From contig NW_008805065.1 in NCBI RefSeq assembly GCF_000004825.1, positions 1,612,001 through 1,676,000 on the forward strand: a stretch of DNA of 64,000 nucleotides. The letters are read 5' to 3'. Below, in pieces: positions 23,319-42,665 of the stretch. Source of the DNA: Heterostelium album PN500. Lineage: Eukaryota; Evosea; Eumycetozoa; Acytosteliales; Acytosteliaceae. The position numbers and the translations under genes were made by a program. Below the pieces are notes generated by a model that saw only the letters and a program-made list of their open reading frames with translations, did no database searches and had not been told where the DNA came from. The stretch's first letter is position 1; each line of letters begins with the position of its first letter.

Positions 23319-24402
23319 ATCAAAAAGTTTACTTTACAATTGTTGTATTATAAATTTCTGACTGTTTTAATTTAAGTAGACGGATTGGTAAGCGACCTGT
23401 TTGAATGTCAAAAGTAATACTACCTTTCTTACTTCACCTTCTTCCACAACTCACTTATTCACACAAATCAATATCTTTATCTTTTTATCATCATCATCAT
23501 CAGCATCAACATCAACATTATTATACCATTAGTATATTTATTTGTATTGGTGTCTGTATTAATGTATGTATATAATATATGTCTGTTTGCAAGTCTATAT
23601 GTTTATTTGATTTTGCTTAATTTAATTAATTAAAAATAGAATAATAATAATAATTAAGATAATAAAATAATAATAATATTATATTTTTATAAATTATATT
23701 TTATTAGTACTATTGTTTATAATATATATATATATTTAAATCAGCACAATATCACCTTCAACTACTACCAGTTCTTACTAATACTACAATATAGAGCTAC
23801 AATTACTTATTACTACTACTGCTACATTAAATCTATCTACATTTTTTATTTTAGTTGTAATAAAATTGGAATCACAAACACTACCGATAGTACAATAATA
23901 ATTAATATATTAAATAAATGTATTAGTATTATATTTCCAATCGAATTAGTTGTTTAACCCGTCACCAAGTTAGTTCACTAATCAATCACTCACTCACCTT
24001 TCACTTTCACTTTCCAACAAATCTAGACAATCAATCAATTAGTTGATTTCCAAATTAATACATTCATCTCAAAATTATTATTATTTTCTATATAAATATT
24101 AAATACTAGTAATACTATTTAATATTATTATTGTTATTATTTCATTTTACAATAAATAAATATTAATATAGTAATAAATTATGTTCATGTAGTTTATTCA
24201 AGATTTAAATAATAATAAATAAATTAGAAAATAATAATAATAATAATCTTATATTTATTTCCATTTTATACTTTTTAGTTGGAACATTGTCCTTGTTATT
24301 GTTGTTGACCAAAAAATATATTGTAATATTGTTATTTTGTACCATTATATTTATTTATTTTAAATATTATAATATCAGGCAGTAATAAATAATTAGTTTA
24401 AA
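23319..24402. other. Gene-poor AT-rich region, right part
   Basis: Upstream region of the P4-ATPase gene. It is very AT-rich with C/A-rich patches (TCACTCACTCACCTTTCAC at about 23985-24005) but shows no supportable gene. Confidence 0.5.
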
Positions 24403-28119
<3,717 letters not shown>

Positions 28120-29793
28120 ATACAAAAAGGTTATTATCAACAAAGAGAAATAATCAAATAAAAATTAATATTAAATATAACAAAAAAATACTTGAGTGTT
28201 TATTTTTATGAATACATACAGGTTGTATCATTATAATTCTATTTTTGTAAAAACCATTGTAAATAATTTTATTTGGGATTGATCCTAAACCTATATATAT
28301 ATGGTAATAAAAAGCAATAGAAAATTTAATAATTTATATGATCATTCGTTGTTCATTTTTAGAAAAATAGTAGTGTGAACATCACGGCACGAGGACATTA
28401 TACATCTATCAACTGGGGTAATCAAACTACATTAGTAATAATATTAAATTTTCAAAACCAAAACCTTTATTTAGTTGTTAATTTTTAGAATGGTTTAAAA
28501 ATGAATTAGTTTGCAACAAAGTGCACTTTTTTATTATTCATTAATGAGCGATCAAAAATAACCACTTCATACAAACTATCTCCATAGGTTTGTTTAAACT
28601 TAGTTGATCACAATTTATTTTATTTTAATTTTCGATTCCATTTGATTTTTTGATTTTTTTCTATTCCCTCATTTGTTGATCTTTTCACAAAGATTACTGG
28701 ACAAAGATTTTAAAATTAATCAAATCAGCAAATAGACAATAATAATATAAAAATAAAATTTAAATTTAATTAACCAAGAAAAAAGATTATTGCAATGAAA
28801 GTATCAAGGGTGTTCAACACACACAAAAATAGATATGATCAAATGCAAAAAATTGTTGTTCATTTGATATACTTTAATCGTATTATTTAATATATAAACA
28901 GGTGGGGTGGTCACCACTCTTTTCTCAAACTTAAATTAACCACTTAACCAACTTTAGTATCACCACTCCACAAAGATGATCATCACCCTAAATATCATGG
29001 TACAATAAATCTCACAAAGAAGAAGATAATCAACAAACACATCACATACATACCTACCCCATTAGCTCATCTGACTAGGTGGTAATTGATTGCATGCTTA
29101 ATCAACTTCACTTATTCAAGTGATTGGGTGTATGTATTCAACAAAAAAGGTCTACGATATATTTATCCAAAACATTGTTATTGTTATTGAATATAGGTAA
29201 ATTGAATTCATGTATTAATATAAAAATATTGGTTAACTACTTATTATCATTCTATCATTTTCACACGGTCGACACACCTTGTGTAATTTTTCTATTATGA
29301 CAATCTTTTCTTTGCGCTTGCACCACTTTTTTTTTTTTAAATTTTAAAAAAAGGTTGGCAATATTGATCAACACATTTTAAAACTAAACCCCATCACTAG
29401 GAGTGACTGAATCAAAATAATCAGTCAAAAATACTCCCGTCCAATAGGTGGAGCCTCATTTGGATTATGCATAGCATGTTCAATATAAAACCATTGTAAA
29501 ATGTGCTTAACGTTGACAGGTGAACAGACACCAAAACATTCCTACTTTTATAATTATAAATTAATACTTTGATTTATATATATTCTATCCAGTAGCTACA
29601 AATTTTGGCATAAAAAAAGCCTATAAATAAATTTTACACAATTTCAATATTAAATTTCATTGTTGTCTTTTTCACCTTAGAGATATATATATATATATAA
29701 ATTATTCAACATAATCACATCATTATACTTTCCAACTTTGTCCTTTTTATAGATAAAATTATTCTTCATTTTAGATATAAAAATATTCATAGA
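28120..29793. other. Gene-poor spacer before P450 gene
   Basis: About 1.7 kb of mostly AT-rich DNA, with less AT-rich patches near 28375-28435, 29050-29135 and 29385-29530. No open frame or known RNA fold could be established. The 29055-29130 patch contains tRNA-like words but fails as a tRNA (see rejected items). Confidence 0.5.
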
Positions 29794-31646
<1,853 letters not shown>

Positions 31647-31911
31647 AAGTAACTTTAATATCACATTTATTTGCTTAACTATTTCTGTCTACAAGCTGTC
31701 AGAAATATCTTTTTGTAATATGATTAACGTTAAAATAAATTGCTTTCGATTTTAATAGATGTAATTTAACTAACAATTATGTTTTTATCTATTGATTATC
31801 AATTCTAAAGTGTGGTATAATACTAATTCGATTGAACTATTTTCATCTGAATATCGGGTTATTATAAAGTTAATTTTATTTGTAGTTCAAAAATGTTCAA
31901 ACATTATATAA

Positions 31912-33252
<1,341 letters not shown>

Positions 33253-33428
33253 ACGGTTATAAAAAAACTCTTGAATTTTTCTATGAAAAAGATATTTATT
33301 TTTTACAGGAAATTTAAAAATGTAATCGTTCTTTCCATCTTTAAAGATTTGATTTGACTTTTTATTATTTTTATTTTAGTATAGAGTTGTAATATTTATA
33401 TATATATATATTCTTTAAGGACTAAACA

Positions 33429-34514
33429 ATGCCAAAAAGATTAATTAGTGAAGAGACTGATGAAGTAGATTCATCATCAGAAGATCAAGTCAAAAAAGTA
33501 CAAAAGTCAGATGACTCTGATGAGCTTGATGACGCAGCTACAATCGATCGTCAACGGATTCTCGATATCCTCGAGATCAAGAATATAAAGACAGCAAAAG
33601 AAGAGGAATTCAAAGAGATCTTTGATAATATGGCCAATAGGTTGATGAACGATGTCGTTTTGATGGTTGGCGGTATTCCCTATGTGTTGGTGGAAATCGA
33701 ATATTACTTCAAGGGCTACAATCATGTCGATCACTATGCACACGGTGACGAACATCAACGTAGAATGGCATCGTGGTATTTCCATCGTCAGAATGGCGGT
33801 GGCTACAAGACCGCCAGCTACAAAGGACTGGACATCACATTTGGCGACGGCACTGCCTACGCCGGTATTTTGATTCGTGGAATCGAGCGTGTCGATGCCA
33901 AGACAAACTTGGTGGACGGACCATCGCTAACAGTCGACAATCTCCTTAGGGAGGCGGGCGAGCCAGATATCCAATCGTTCGTCACCAAGTACGGAACCTC
34001 GCTGTTGCCAGGCGAGAACAAGGGAATGTATCTGACAATGCGCGACCACAGCTCGCGAAAGAAGCCCGACGTAAGAAAACCTATTTCCTCTGGTCGTGTC
34101 GGTTTGACGATGAAGATGTACAAGAAGGACAAAGAGTTCTACTTTGGACGTGACTACCGTTATATTAGATTGCCGGATAAGGTCAAGAAAGGAAAGCACT
34201 ACATGAACACCGCACTACACAAGCAAGGTCACAAAGTTGCACAAATCAAAGACATCACTAAATCGACTGCCGCTGCCATTCAAAAGTGTATCGATGCATT
34301 CGAAGCCGGTCTGAAAGAAGCCAAAGATAAATCATCGCTTGAACCATACAAAGGTGCACTCTCCAACGACGATTGTTGTAAACTGATCGGTGTTTGTTAC
34401 GGACTTGAGAAGCTTAGATCTACGGGATCACCAGATAAAGAGAAGGATGATGACAACAACGATTCATCCGATGGCGAAGGTGAAGAATCTGAAGAAGAAC
34501 AAAATGATGATTAA
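33429..34514 (+). CDS. Conserved uncharacterised protein with acidic ends
   Basis: A single-exon protein of 361 residues. The central part is well ordered and not repetitive: ANRLMNDVVLMVGGIPYVLVEIEYYF, then GYNHVDHYAHGDEHQR, SWYFHRQNGGGYKTASYKGLDITFGDG, AYAGILIRGIE and a Lys/Arg-rich YFGRDYRYIRLPDKVKKG. The order VEIEYYF ... HVDHYAHG ... FGDG-x-AYAGILIRG loosely recalls the 3-methyladenine DNA glycosylase (AAG/MPG) fold, where VEVEAY, HA and Y-x-YG motifs fall in the same order, but I cannot confirm it. Both ends are strongly acidic (Ser/Asp/Glu), as in nuclear or chromatin proteins. Treat it as hypothetical with a possible nucleic-acid role. Confidence 0.75.
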   Translation: MPKRLISEETDEVDSSSEDQVKKVQKSDDSDELDDAATIDRQRILDILEIKNIKTAKEEEFKEIFDNMANRLMNDVVLMVGGIPYVLVEIEYYFKGYNHVDHYAHGDEHQRRMASWYFHRQNGGGYKTASYKGLDITFGDGTAYAGILIRGIERVDAKTNLVDGPSLTVDNLLREAGEPDIQSFVTKYGTSLLPGENKGMYLTMRDHSSRKKPDVRKPISSGRVGLTMKMYKKDKEFYFGRDYRYIRLPDKVKKGKHYMNTALHKQGHKVAQIKDITKSTAAAIQKCIDAFEAGLKEAKDKSSLEPYKGALSNDDCCKLIGVCYGLEKLRSTGSPDKEKDDDNNDSSDGEGEESEEEQNDD

Positions 34515-34749
34515 ACATCATTCATTCCTGTCATATTAGCTATAATATAATAAAAAATAACTCAAATCTTATCTTATCTTTTCTTTTCTTTTTTATATAT
34601 AAAAAAAACATAATTTATTTGTACAAATTTAAAAAAGAAGTAAAAAAATGATATCTAATTTTACTACTATAAAGTAATAATGGTTGGCTGATTGTATTCT
34701 TGTTGTTGCTATATCTATCTTATTTAGTTTATCAAAGCGATCACATTAT

Positions 34750-35493
34750 TTAAAATTCATTTTCCTCTCTTCTTGACTTTGAGTACATCAATGTCAATGA
34801 ACTATAATAATAAAAAAGATAGAGATGATATGTTAATATTTGAAAACATATGTATTTTGATTTGTCTTAGCTAGTTGATAAGAAATAGACTTACCTAATG
34901 AAAATCATAACATTTTGAACGGTCAAAGCAATACCTGGGTACTCAGCGTCAGAGTTCTTGTTGTGTGGTGGCATAAAGACGGCAGCCATGATCCAAATGG
35001 CAGCGGCAACACAACCAAAACTGATAGCAAAACTAAGGAATAACCAGATACGGATCTTTGTTGAAGTACCTTCGTCAGAGAGGAACGACGATCCACTCAG
35101 TGACTCTATATTGACAATGTTGGTCATAACTAGTGCTACGGTTGCAAAGATTCCCGGTAGATAGTAAACCCATTGAATCGATGGTCCAAATCCATCGGTC
35201 TCTCTATTTCTATGATTCTCATAAACATGTCCATCAATCCAAATGAACCATCCTATACTAAACTATAATGATATTATCATTATTATTATTATTATTATTA
35301 ATATTAATAATCTGTGAATATGTTGTTGTTTTTTCAAATGATTAAAGTAGAATTGATATTCGATCGAATCAAACAATCAATCAAAATAAACAATCTAATC
35401 AAATCAAACCAAATCACAAATCTACAAATAGTGATGACTATTGATCAAAATACATACAAATGCACCTGCCAAAAATGCCAATACTTTCTTCAT
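34750..35493 (-). CDS. TMEM50 / SMP1-family membrane protein
   Basis: Exons 35458-35493, 34895-35262 and 34750-34801 give 151 residues with four hydrophobic helices: VLAFLAGAFFSIGWFIWID, IQWVYYLPGIFATVALVMTN, IWLFLSFAISFGCVAAAIWI and GIALTVQNVMIFISSLTLMY. The pattern GWFIWIDG ... RIWLF-x-F ... YPGIA-x-x-x-QN-x-x-IF matches human TMEM50A/B (GWWIMIDA, VWLF, YPGLAVFFQNALIFF). TMEM50 proteins sit in the ER and Golgi and co-purify with cornichon cargo receptors. The last exon encodes a short basic/acidic tail SKSRREENEF. Splice phases agree at both junctions. Confidence 0.87.
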
Positions 35494-36527
35494 TTTTTTA
35501 ATGTTCTATATTATATTATATATATATTTAATTTTGTATTGTTTGATTGTATACAAAACTATAAAGCTTATATTAAACAAAAAAAAAAAAAAATTTTGAT
35601 TAAAGAAAAAAAAAGAAAATTAAATTATTAAATTTGTGTGAGTGTGTTATTATTATTATTATTATATATATGTGTGTGTATGTGTGTGTGTGTGTTGAGT
35701 TTATTAGGTTATAAATAAAAGTTATTTAATTAAAAAAATGTAACAACTGATGAATGATATGATAGATGTTAGGGCAACTGTGTGCTTTAAAAAAAATAAT
35801 TTTAATTGCAAAAAAAACTCCCACAAAATTAGGAATTCATTTTTTGAACCTCAAAGGAAAGTTGATTTTACGTTTTAAAGAAAAAAAGTGTTTGTTTTTA
35901 TATCTTTAAATTTATTTGTTTACTCTTTCTACACAAGACATTAATAATGAACTGTCGGTATGACATTAAACAAACATTATTTATGTGTCGCGGAATTAAA
36001 TTTGTTCAAAGAATAATAATAATAATGGCGATCGCCCTAGAAGAGTTACTCTTAACATAATCACGGTTTAAAAAAAAAACCAAAAACAACACAGCAGCAT
36101 ATGAAGAGTACAAATAACAATGCAAAGAAAGAATTATAAAAAAACCATATATTAATATTTTTAATTCAAGTTTTTTGGCGAATAATGAGTTCTACGAATG
36201 ATTGACGGTTCGCTGTGCACATTTTTAAATCAAAAATTCTAATTTTACTAAATTATGAGCCTAAAGTTTTTTTTTTAGTTTCATTTTTTATCTTTTTTAG
36301 ACTTTGAAGGCTTCAAGTGTTTGTTGATTTCAGAGGAGATATTTTTTTTATCCTACTTTTTTTTTATTCAATTAATTATTGCATTTTTTTTTGGTTTTTT
36401 TTGTTTTTATGTAAGATTAAAATGATTTTGTTTTGGAACTGGTACTTTAAAATATCTTTTGACACATTCCCTTTTTTTATTTCAATACTTTTGTTTGTGT
36501 AGCATAGTAAAATAAGAAAAACTTAAA
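35494..36527. other. Spacer with possible small RNA signals
   Basis: Divergent region between TMEM50 (leftward) and the ComC-like gene (rightward). It contains TG dinucleotide repeats at 35669-35697 and a perfect match (TCCCACAA, 35819-35826) to the dictyostelid upstream element DUSE of small RNA genes. Two patches of higher G+C lie at about 35955-36060 and 36185-36225. No RNA family was recognised. Confidence 0.4.
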
Positions 36528-39500
36528 ATGAATATATTTTATAAAAATAAATTATTTATTTTAGTTTTATTTATAGTTTTATTTATAGATTTAAATTGTA
36601 AGTGTTTTTAAAACACTATTATTATTATTATTATTGGTAAAAATATGACACTAATGTGAATAAAAAAAAAAACAAAAAACAATATATCTATCTATAGATG
36701 GACAATCTAAAACACCTTATCTTTCAAGACTACAGGCCATTGAACTTCCTTCATTTGGAACGCCGAATTGTATTGTATCCTATTCATTCCTATATCAGTA
36801 CTATTTTGAGCCAACGGACACCTTGAAATATTTCAAATTTCCCAATGCCCTGGAACTTCAAATGGTAGACAACACATCAAATAGTTTTATAATGTTTGCC
36901 AGGTCATTGATACTCGAAGGACAATCCGATACAATTGCCATGACCATCTCTATAAACGGTGCTAATAGCACATATATATCACAACCTTTTAATTGTGCTC
37001 GTAAGTAAATTCTATTAAAAATAATATACTTCAAATTTCCACTTTAGTATTAATAATATTATTAATTTTCAAACTAATATAAAGCATATAAACAATTAGC
37101 AATTGTAAAGAATTCACCTAATTGGTTGAATGACTACAATTACAATAATATCAATAATCTAAATGCGTTCAGTCAATTCTATTTGGAGTTTAATACGTTT
37201 TTGACCGGAATCAATGTCAGTTGCCAGGTCAGTAAATTCCGATGTGTTCTGACCACTCTGCAAAGTAACTTTATAGCCGGTAGCAGAGGAACTGCATACA
37301 TTGGACAGATTTCATTGTTAGACGGCATCACCAATACCACCGATATAATAGCATCGCCAGCCATCAAGATTTACGTTGGAGATATACCGTTTGCTTTCAG
37401 TTTAGATGGTCCAATCTATCCTGGAGTGATTCCCATAACGAATTCTAACATTCCATCGTTTTTTCCACAAAAAGCAACGAACCAAATGGACGCTATTGTA
37501 TTCCAAGGTCAAGTCAATCCAGCTATTATCTTTGTCAATAAAAAGTCAAGACCATTCCTTCCAGCCTACACAAAAGACGACGTATATGGTTTCGCAATCA
37601 ACAACATGGATCCCAATAAAGACGTCAATATAAGTACAATTGATAATATAGAAAAATCAGCACAGGTTCTAAGTTTAATATATGAACCACAACCATGTAA
37701 TTATATTTACAAACACATTAACACATTAACAAACTTACAATATTAATATTAACATTTTATGATATGTTTTATTTTTTTAGTGATTTTCGTAAAGAGTGGA
37801 CTTAATGCCAATATAATCAATTTGACAAATACTCAATATAGAATATGTCAATTCATTGTAACACCTCAATCAGCCAAGATGTACGACACTGCTTTCTTTT
37901 TATATTCAACTGATTTGGATTCACAGTTTGATCTCGATATTGTAAGATACTCTCCTCAGTTCCCGTACGGTTTCAATCGATATGGATCTATATTCAATTA
38001 CAATATATCAGGATACATGCCACCACATTCAACCGTTTGTAAATCTACATTTTTAGCTTATGATAAGCTCATTTTAAATAATTACTATAAAATATATTCG
38101 ACATTAAATTCTTTTTATGGAGTATTATCACCAGGTAAATATATATTTTACAATATTATTAAGAAAAAAAATAATTAACTTTGTTTATTTTCAAAAAAAA
38201 AACAAAAACTATAGATATTAGGGCTCCAGATATTGTTAATATAAGTTATAACAGACTTTCAACTTATAGCTATTTGGTTACTATAAATGCATGGGACGAT
38301 CTTAGTGGTGTTCATCTCATCAAATTCAACAATGATATTTACTCTTCGGAGTATTCACTGACTACACTCGACCGAGGATCAGCTGGACAGACATCAAGAT
38401 TTCAATTTGAATACAATGTATTTGGATTAGAAACATTGGTACCAAAGATTCAAATCATTGATCATGCTTTCAATATCTATACAATCAAGAATTTGAATAT
38501 TGCCAATTTCAATTTATTAATGATACCAGATTTACCAAGAATAAGTATGAATAATAATTACTATTTATCATTTGAGTTCTATTTTAACTTTTCTTTTATT
38601 TAAATAGATGATTTCGATGCATCAGAATTAACTTATTTCAAATTCAGTTCGAATAATGTTGATACTTCTAATGGATTTGTAAATGTAACACTAAATTTCA
38701 AGACAAAAGCTAATGATCCCACTTTACAACCAAGATTTACTTATTTCGTATCGAATAACTTTGCATCACTCTCACCAAATGCTATCGGTAATTATCTTTC
38801 CTTTGAAGGTGCATACGATATGGCTAGTTCAATGTATAAGATAGACTTTTATCTTCATCCTTATCGTCTTAATGGTACTCTAATCTACAGTCTTGGTGGA
38901 CTTAAACCATTTGCCGAATCTTCATCTTATATAACCTATTTTGGTGACGATGCACTTTTAAATTATAGATCAAAAGGTAAGTAAAAAAAAAATAATTATC
39001 TAGTAATATTATAAATATATTAATAATTTTCTTTAGTTGCAGATGAATTTCCACCTGCTATCAATGATATCACTACATTAGAGACAAGACCAATTAGCTT
39101 TCTACCTGCTGTCGATGGTTCTGCTAAAATTAGTCTTACCTGGTTTGTACAGATCTTGGATATGTGGAATGGCTTTGAAAATGGTTATTTCAATATTAGC
39201 TCGGACTGGGATTTCACTCCGTATCAAGTCTATATTAATGCATCGAATAGAATCGAAGGTAATGAAAAGACTGGCAAATACAATGTCACCGCTGTCATTG
39301 ATGGATTATGTAGATCTCAATCGTATAATATCACTGGTGTAACTTTGATAGATTCAGCTGGCTGGATATCCTCTACCGACAGTAGACTATCACCTATCAA
39401 TCCAATGTTTGGTTTGCAATCCACTCCTATCAATGTTGTTTGTATACCGACAACGTTAGACAACACTCCACCAACTCTCACCAGTTTCAGCTACACTCTA

Positions 39501-41126
39501 AGCAGCAATGATTCAAGCTCACAATCAAGACAGCTTGTAGTTAGACTAACTGTTTCCGATAGCGGCAGTGGTATCTCACCACGTCATAATGCTGTGGTGA
39601 ATCTCTGGACTGACCAGTATCGTTTCATTACAATGCACACCGATCGGTACTTAGACAACGGAAGAGTGCTCTCATACATAGGTACCACTACTCTACCATA
39701 TGGTTTCGGAGCGAACGGTATCCAATTCTCAGTGGATGGTGTCACCGATAATCAACTAAACATCTGCAGCTTCAAGGCCGAAGATATAAATGCCGTTGGA
39801 TCTCCATACTTTGTAAACTCTACTTTCAGTCAGACTCCTCTCCTGACTTCTGCTTCTCCCATCTCAAGAGCAGGTGGACAACTTACCATTAAAGGTCGTG
39901 CACTTGGCACCTCCGATATTCAAATTCTCATAAACTATGGTGATGGTACTCCAGTGAGCAAAGTTACACCGATATTCATCTCAAACATATTGGTTGTAAT
40001 TCAAATATTACCTATTCCTTTACAACCATTTATAACTATACAAGCACAAACTACATATGGATATTCAAACACCTTCCAAATCATACCTATTGACTTGCCA
40101 AATACAACACCACAACCAACGCCAACACCCACCCAAACTACAAAACCAAACAATCCAGTCTGTCCAGGCACACCGGTGTGCAGCGGCCAAGGTGATTGCA
40201 CACCAACCGGATGTCTATGCAGAGCAAACTGGGTCGGTCCAGAATGCAATTCCGAAATCATTATCATTCCCAAGCCAGAACCCAATCCATCAACACCCAC
40301 CATCATCACCAACGCTAGTAGTATCATATCGATTCTCGCGATTCGTGAACTATCGCCAACCTCTGAAATTATCCATGAATACAAACTCAAGGATAGCGAT
40401 TGGGTACTGACAACATCGAGTAATGCCAACACCAATATATTCAACTCATCGGCATCCTACACCTATACCACTGTGTTCCAATCGAATGTTTCAATCTCCA
40501 TCATCGTACAATGGTATGAGAATGCAACGAATATAACATTCGCTGGACAATCAATAGCGCTGTCACCGTCATCGCTGAAATATCTCATCTCGGTTGGCTC
40601 TTACAATTTCACTAGCAGTCTACACACTCTCCAGCTGGTGATGGGTGCATACATAAGCGGAGAAGATAGCAGCTGCAGTTCGAAGCAAGCCGGTATCGAT
40701 CAGAACAACGATCTCAAGTGGCTGAGGTTGAACATCGATAACAAGTCACTCTATGGCAGATTCAGTGAGTATGGCTATGTGGACGGACGTGTCCAACCGG
40801 TAACAAACACTCTCTTGAAGAACGATGCTCAATATATACCAGAGTCGACAAGAGAGAGCGCACAATCCTACATTGGAATCAACATTCCCAACTATGCAAA
40901 CGGTGTATTGCTCGACCCAGACTTTTCAAACATTGTAAATATCGATGATCCATCGAATGAATTCGATCAGATATGCAAAGGCAACTCTGGTATAAGAATG
41001 TCGATCATCGCTGGAATCGTCGTAGCATGTATTGTATTCATAGCGCTTCTTGTCACAGGTGTCATTGTCTTGGAAAAAAACTCCAACATTCGTTTGAAAA
41101 TTGCATCGATTTTAGATCCAAAATAA
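36528..41126 (+). CDS. ComC-like EGF/TIG cell-surface protein
   Basis: A large type I membrane protein of 1375 residues in seven exons: 36528-36597, 36698-37000, 37085-37696, 37781-38134, 38215-38544, 38608-38976 and 39037-41126, every junction being phase 1. The signal peptide is KNKLFILVLFIVLFIDLN. A long extracellular region of beta-sandwich-like repeats follows. A TIG/IPT-type domain (SASPISRAGGQLTIKGRALG) precedes a Thr/Pro-rich linker and one EGF-like module with six Cys (CSGQGDC ... CLCRANWVGPEC) near residue 1060. The stretch SNVSISIIVQWYENATNITF, SLYGRFSEYGYVDGR and GINIPNYANGVLLDPDFS match the conserved C-terminal region of D. discoideum ComC and its relatives. One transmembrane helix (IIAGIVVACIVFIALLVTGV) near residue 1335 and a short cytoplasmic tail end it. 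ComC relatives act in cell-cell communication during development. Confidence 0.87.
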
Positions 41127-41192
41127 ATAAATAAACCATCTTTTGTATTATTAATATATATATATGTATATAAATAAAGTAAATAAAGTTGA

Positions 41193-41558
41193 TTATTGAT
41201 TTTTATTTAGAGCTTCTACTTCTTCTCTTAATTTCTTTAGTTGATCTTTTTGTGAGTTTGAAAGTTTGTGTGATTCCAATGATGATAGATCTCTACCGAT
41301 TGACATGTCAGTTCCAGTTGGTTCGGCTCTACCACTTGCCACATCTTGAATGGTTTGCTCTCTTTGATTGATAATATACTGCAGATATTCATCCCACTTC
41401 TTATAGAAAATGGTTGCAATTCTCTGATCGACATTCTTGTGAAGTCGCCACTCTGTCTTTACATATTGATCACCCATCGATCTCATTGGTTCCTGTAAGA
41501 ATCTATGACATCTTAATATATTTCTATATAATTGTAGATATTTCGTCTTTGAATTCAT
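41193..41558 (-). CDS. sdhaf3: Succinate dehydrogenase assembly factor 3 (ACN9/SDHAF3)
   Basis: A mitochondrial LYR-motif protein that protects the iron-sulphur subunit of complex II during assembly. The intronless gene encodes 121 residues. The LYR motif is QLYRNILRCHRFLQ near residue 9, followed by MGDQYVKTEWRLHKNVD, which matches the SLGDQYVKDEFRRHK signature of the family, and by the helix FYKKWDEYLQYIINQ. A charged coiled C-terminal tail (residues 85-121) extends beyond the usual end. The gene converges on the ComC-like gene with 66 bp between stop codons. Confidence 0.93.
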   Translation of the reverse strand: MNSKTKYLQLYRNILRCHRFLQEPMRSMGDQYVKTEWRLHKNVDQRIATIFYKKWDEYLQYIINQREQTIQDVASGRAEPTGTDMSIGRDLSSLESHKLSNSQKDQLKKLREEVEALNKNQ

Positions 41559-41732
41559 TTTTCTTCTTTACATAATTTAAAAAAAAAAAAAAGTTTGATG
41601 GTCTTTAGTCTAAATCATTCAGCAATGATCATCGATAAAAAAAAAATAAAACATAAAAAAAAAACAAAATAAGTAAATTCATATGCCGTTCAAAAGCACC
41701 ATGACAGACTACCATAAATCAATCGATATCGA

Positions 41733-41939
41733 TCACGTTGCTTCCAAACGGTTTAATCTCGAATAGAGTGCATTGATCTCTGCCAAGGTTGGTCGATATG
41801 TCATATTAATACTACCTAATTTAATCGAAATTAGCGGTATTTCAAGTGTGGGAAGTGTGGCTAAAGTATACTGATAGGCTCACTCTTAGATGGTTTGCGT
41901 CATGTAAAATAATATGTTTTTTTATTTCATACCTCTCAT
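41733..41939 (-). CDS. Candidate spliced micro-gene, 44 residues
   Basis: Exon 1 is 41933-41939 and exon 2 is 41733-41860, separated by a 72-nt GT-AG intron (GTATGA ... TTTAG). The product starts MRATLPTLEIPLISIKLGS and ends with an amphipathic stretch, RPTLAEINALYSRLNRLEAT. Exon 2 has codon-like composition and clearly higher G+C than its flanks, and the frame is open until a TGA. Dictyostelid genomes encode many such tiny proteins (respiratory subunits, membrane-complex subunits). No family recognised. An alternative is an exon of a longer transcript whose other exons I cannot see. Confidence 0.45.
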
Positions 41940-42665
41940 TAATAAATAAATAAAGATTAAAGTTTTATGTTTGATTGAAAATAATAGTTTTTTTTTCAAT
42001 TCATCTTTTTATTATTATTAATATTATTACAATTGTAACTTTAGTAATGTTTATCCAGTAAATCAATAAATCCTATTTCGTGTATAAAAGATATCTCGAT
42101 AACATATTTGAATTATTTTTTCAATTTTGTCCTGTGTGTTTTAAATGTATTCCCATCACGAACTTGTTTAAGATTAGTTTTTTTTCGCAACAACTGTAAC
42201 CTAGTTTTGATAACTTTTTTGAACCAAAAAAAGTAAAACAATCATAGTTGATGTCAAAATTCGCAATTTTTTTCATGCAATTACACATTTAATTTATTTT
42301 TTATTTATTTTTTTCAAAAATTAATTTTAATTCAAAAACTGTGGTTATACAACTGAAAAACAATTTAAAAAAATAGACTGTTCAAACACTGTCTATTAAG
42401 TTGTTATTTATTTTAATTATTATCTGTTTGTTTTATTGTTGTTTTTTATTAATTTTATCTATTTTTATTTATTTTAATTCATCACTTAAATTTTATCATT
42501 CTTCATTAGATTTCTTTTTTTTTTTTTAATATTAGCATTCTAAAAATATATAAGTTTAGTTTAGTTCAGTTTAGCTAATTATAATATAGTAGCAAGCGTT
42601 AGTAAATAAATTAAACTACCTAGTTTAATAATACATCCACATATAATATACATATAGATAGAGAA

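Noticed and set aside
29053-29130. tRNA-like words (TTAGCTCATCTGAC and TTCAAG)
   Set aside because: The T-arm candidate has only a four-base loop, the acceptor ends do not pair over seven bases, and no anticodon arm forms.
35314-35631. Rightward frame of about 105 codons
   Set aside because: It overlaps exon 1 and intron 1 of the leftward TMEM50 gene on the other strand and is Lys/Asn/Ile-rich noise.
36317-36502. Rightward Phe-rich frame upstream of the ComC-like gene
   Set aside because: It arises from T runs; no conserved features.
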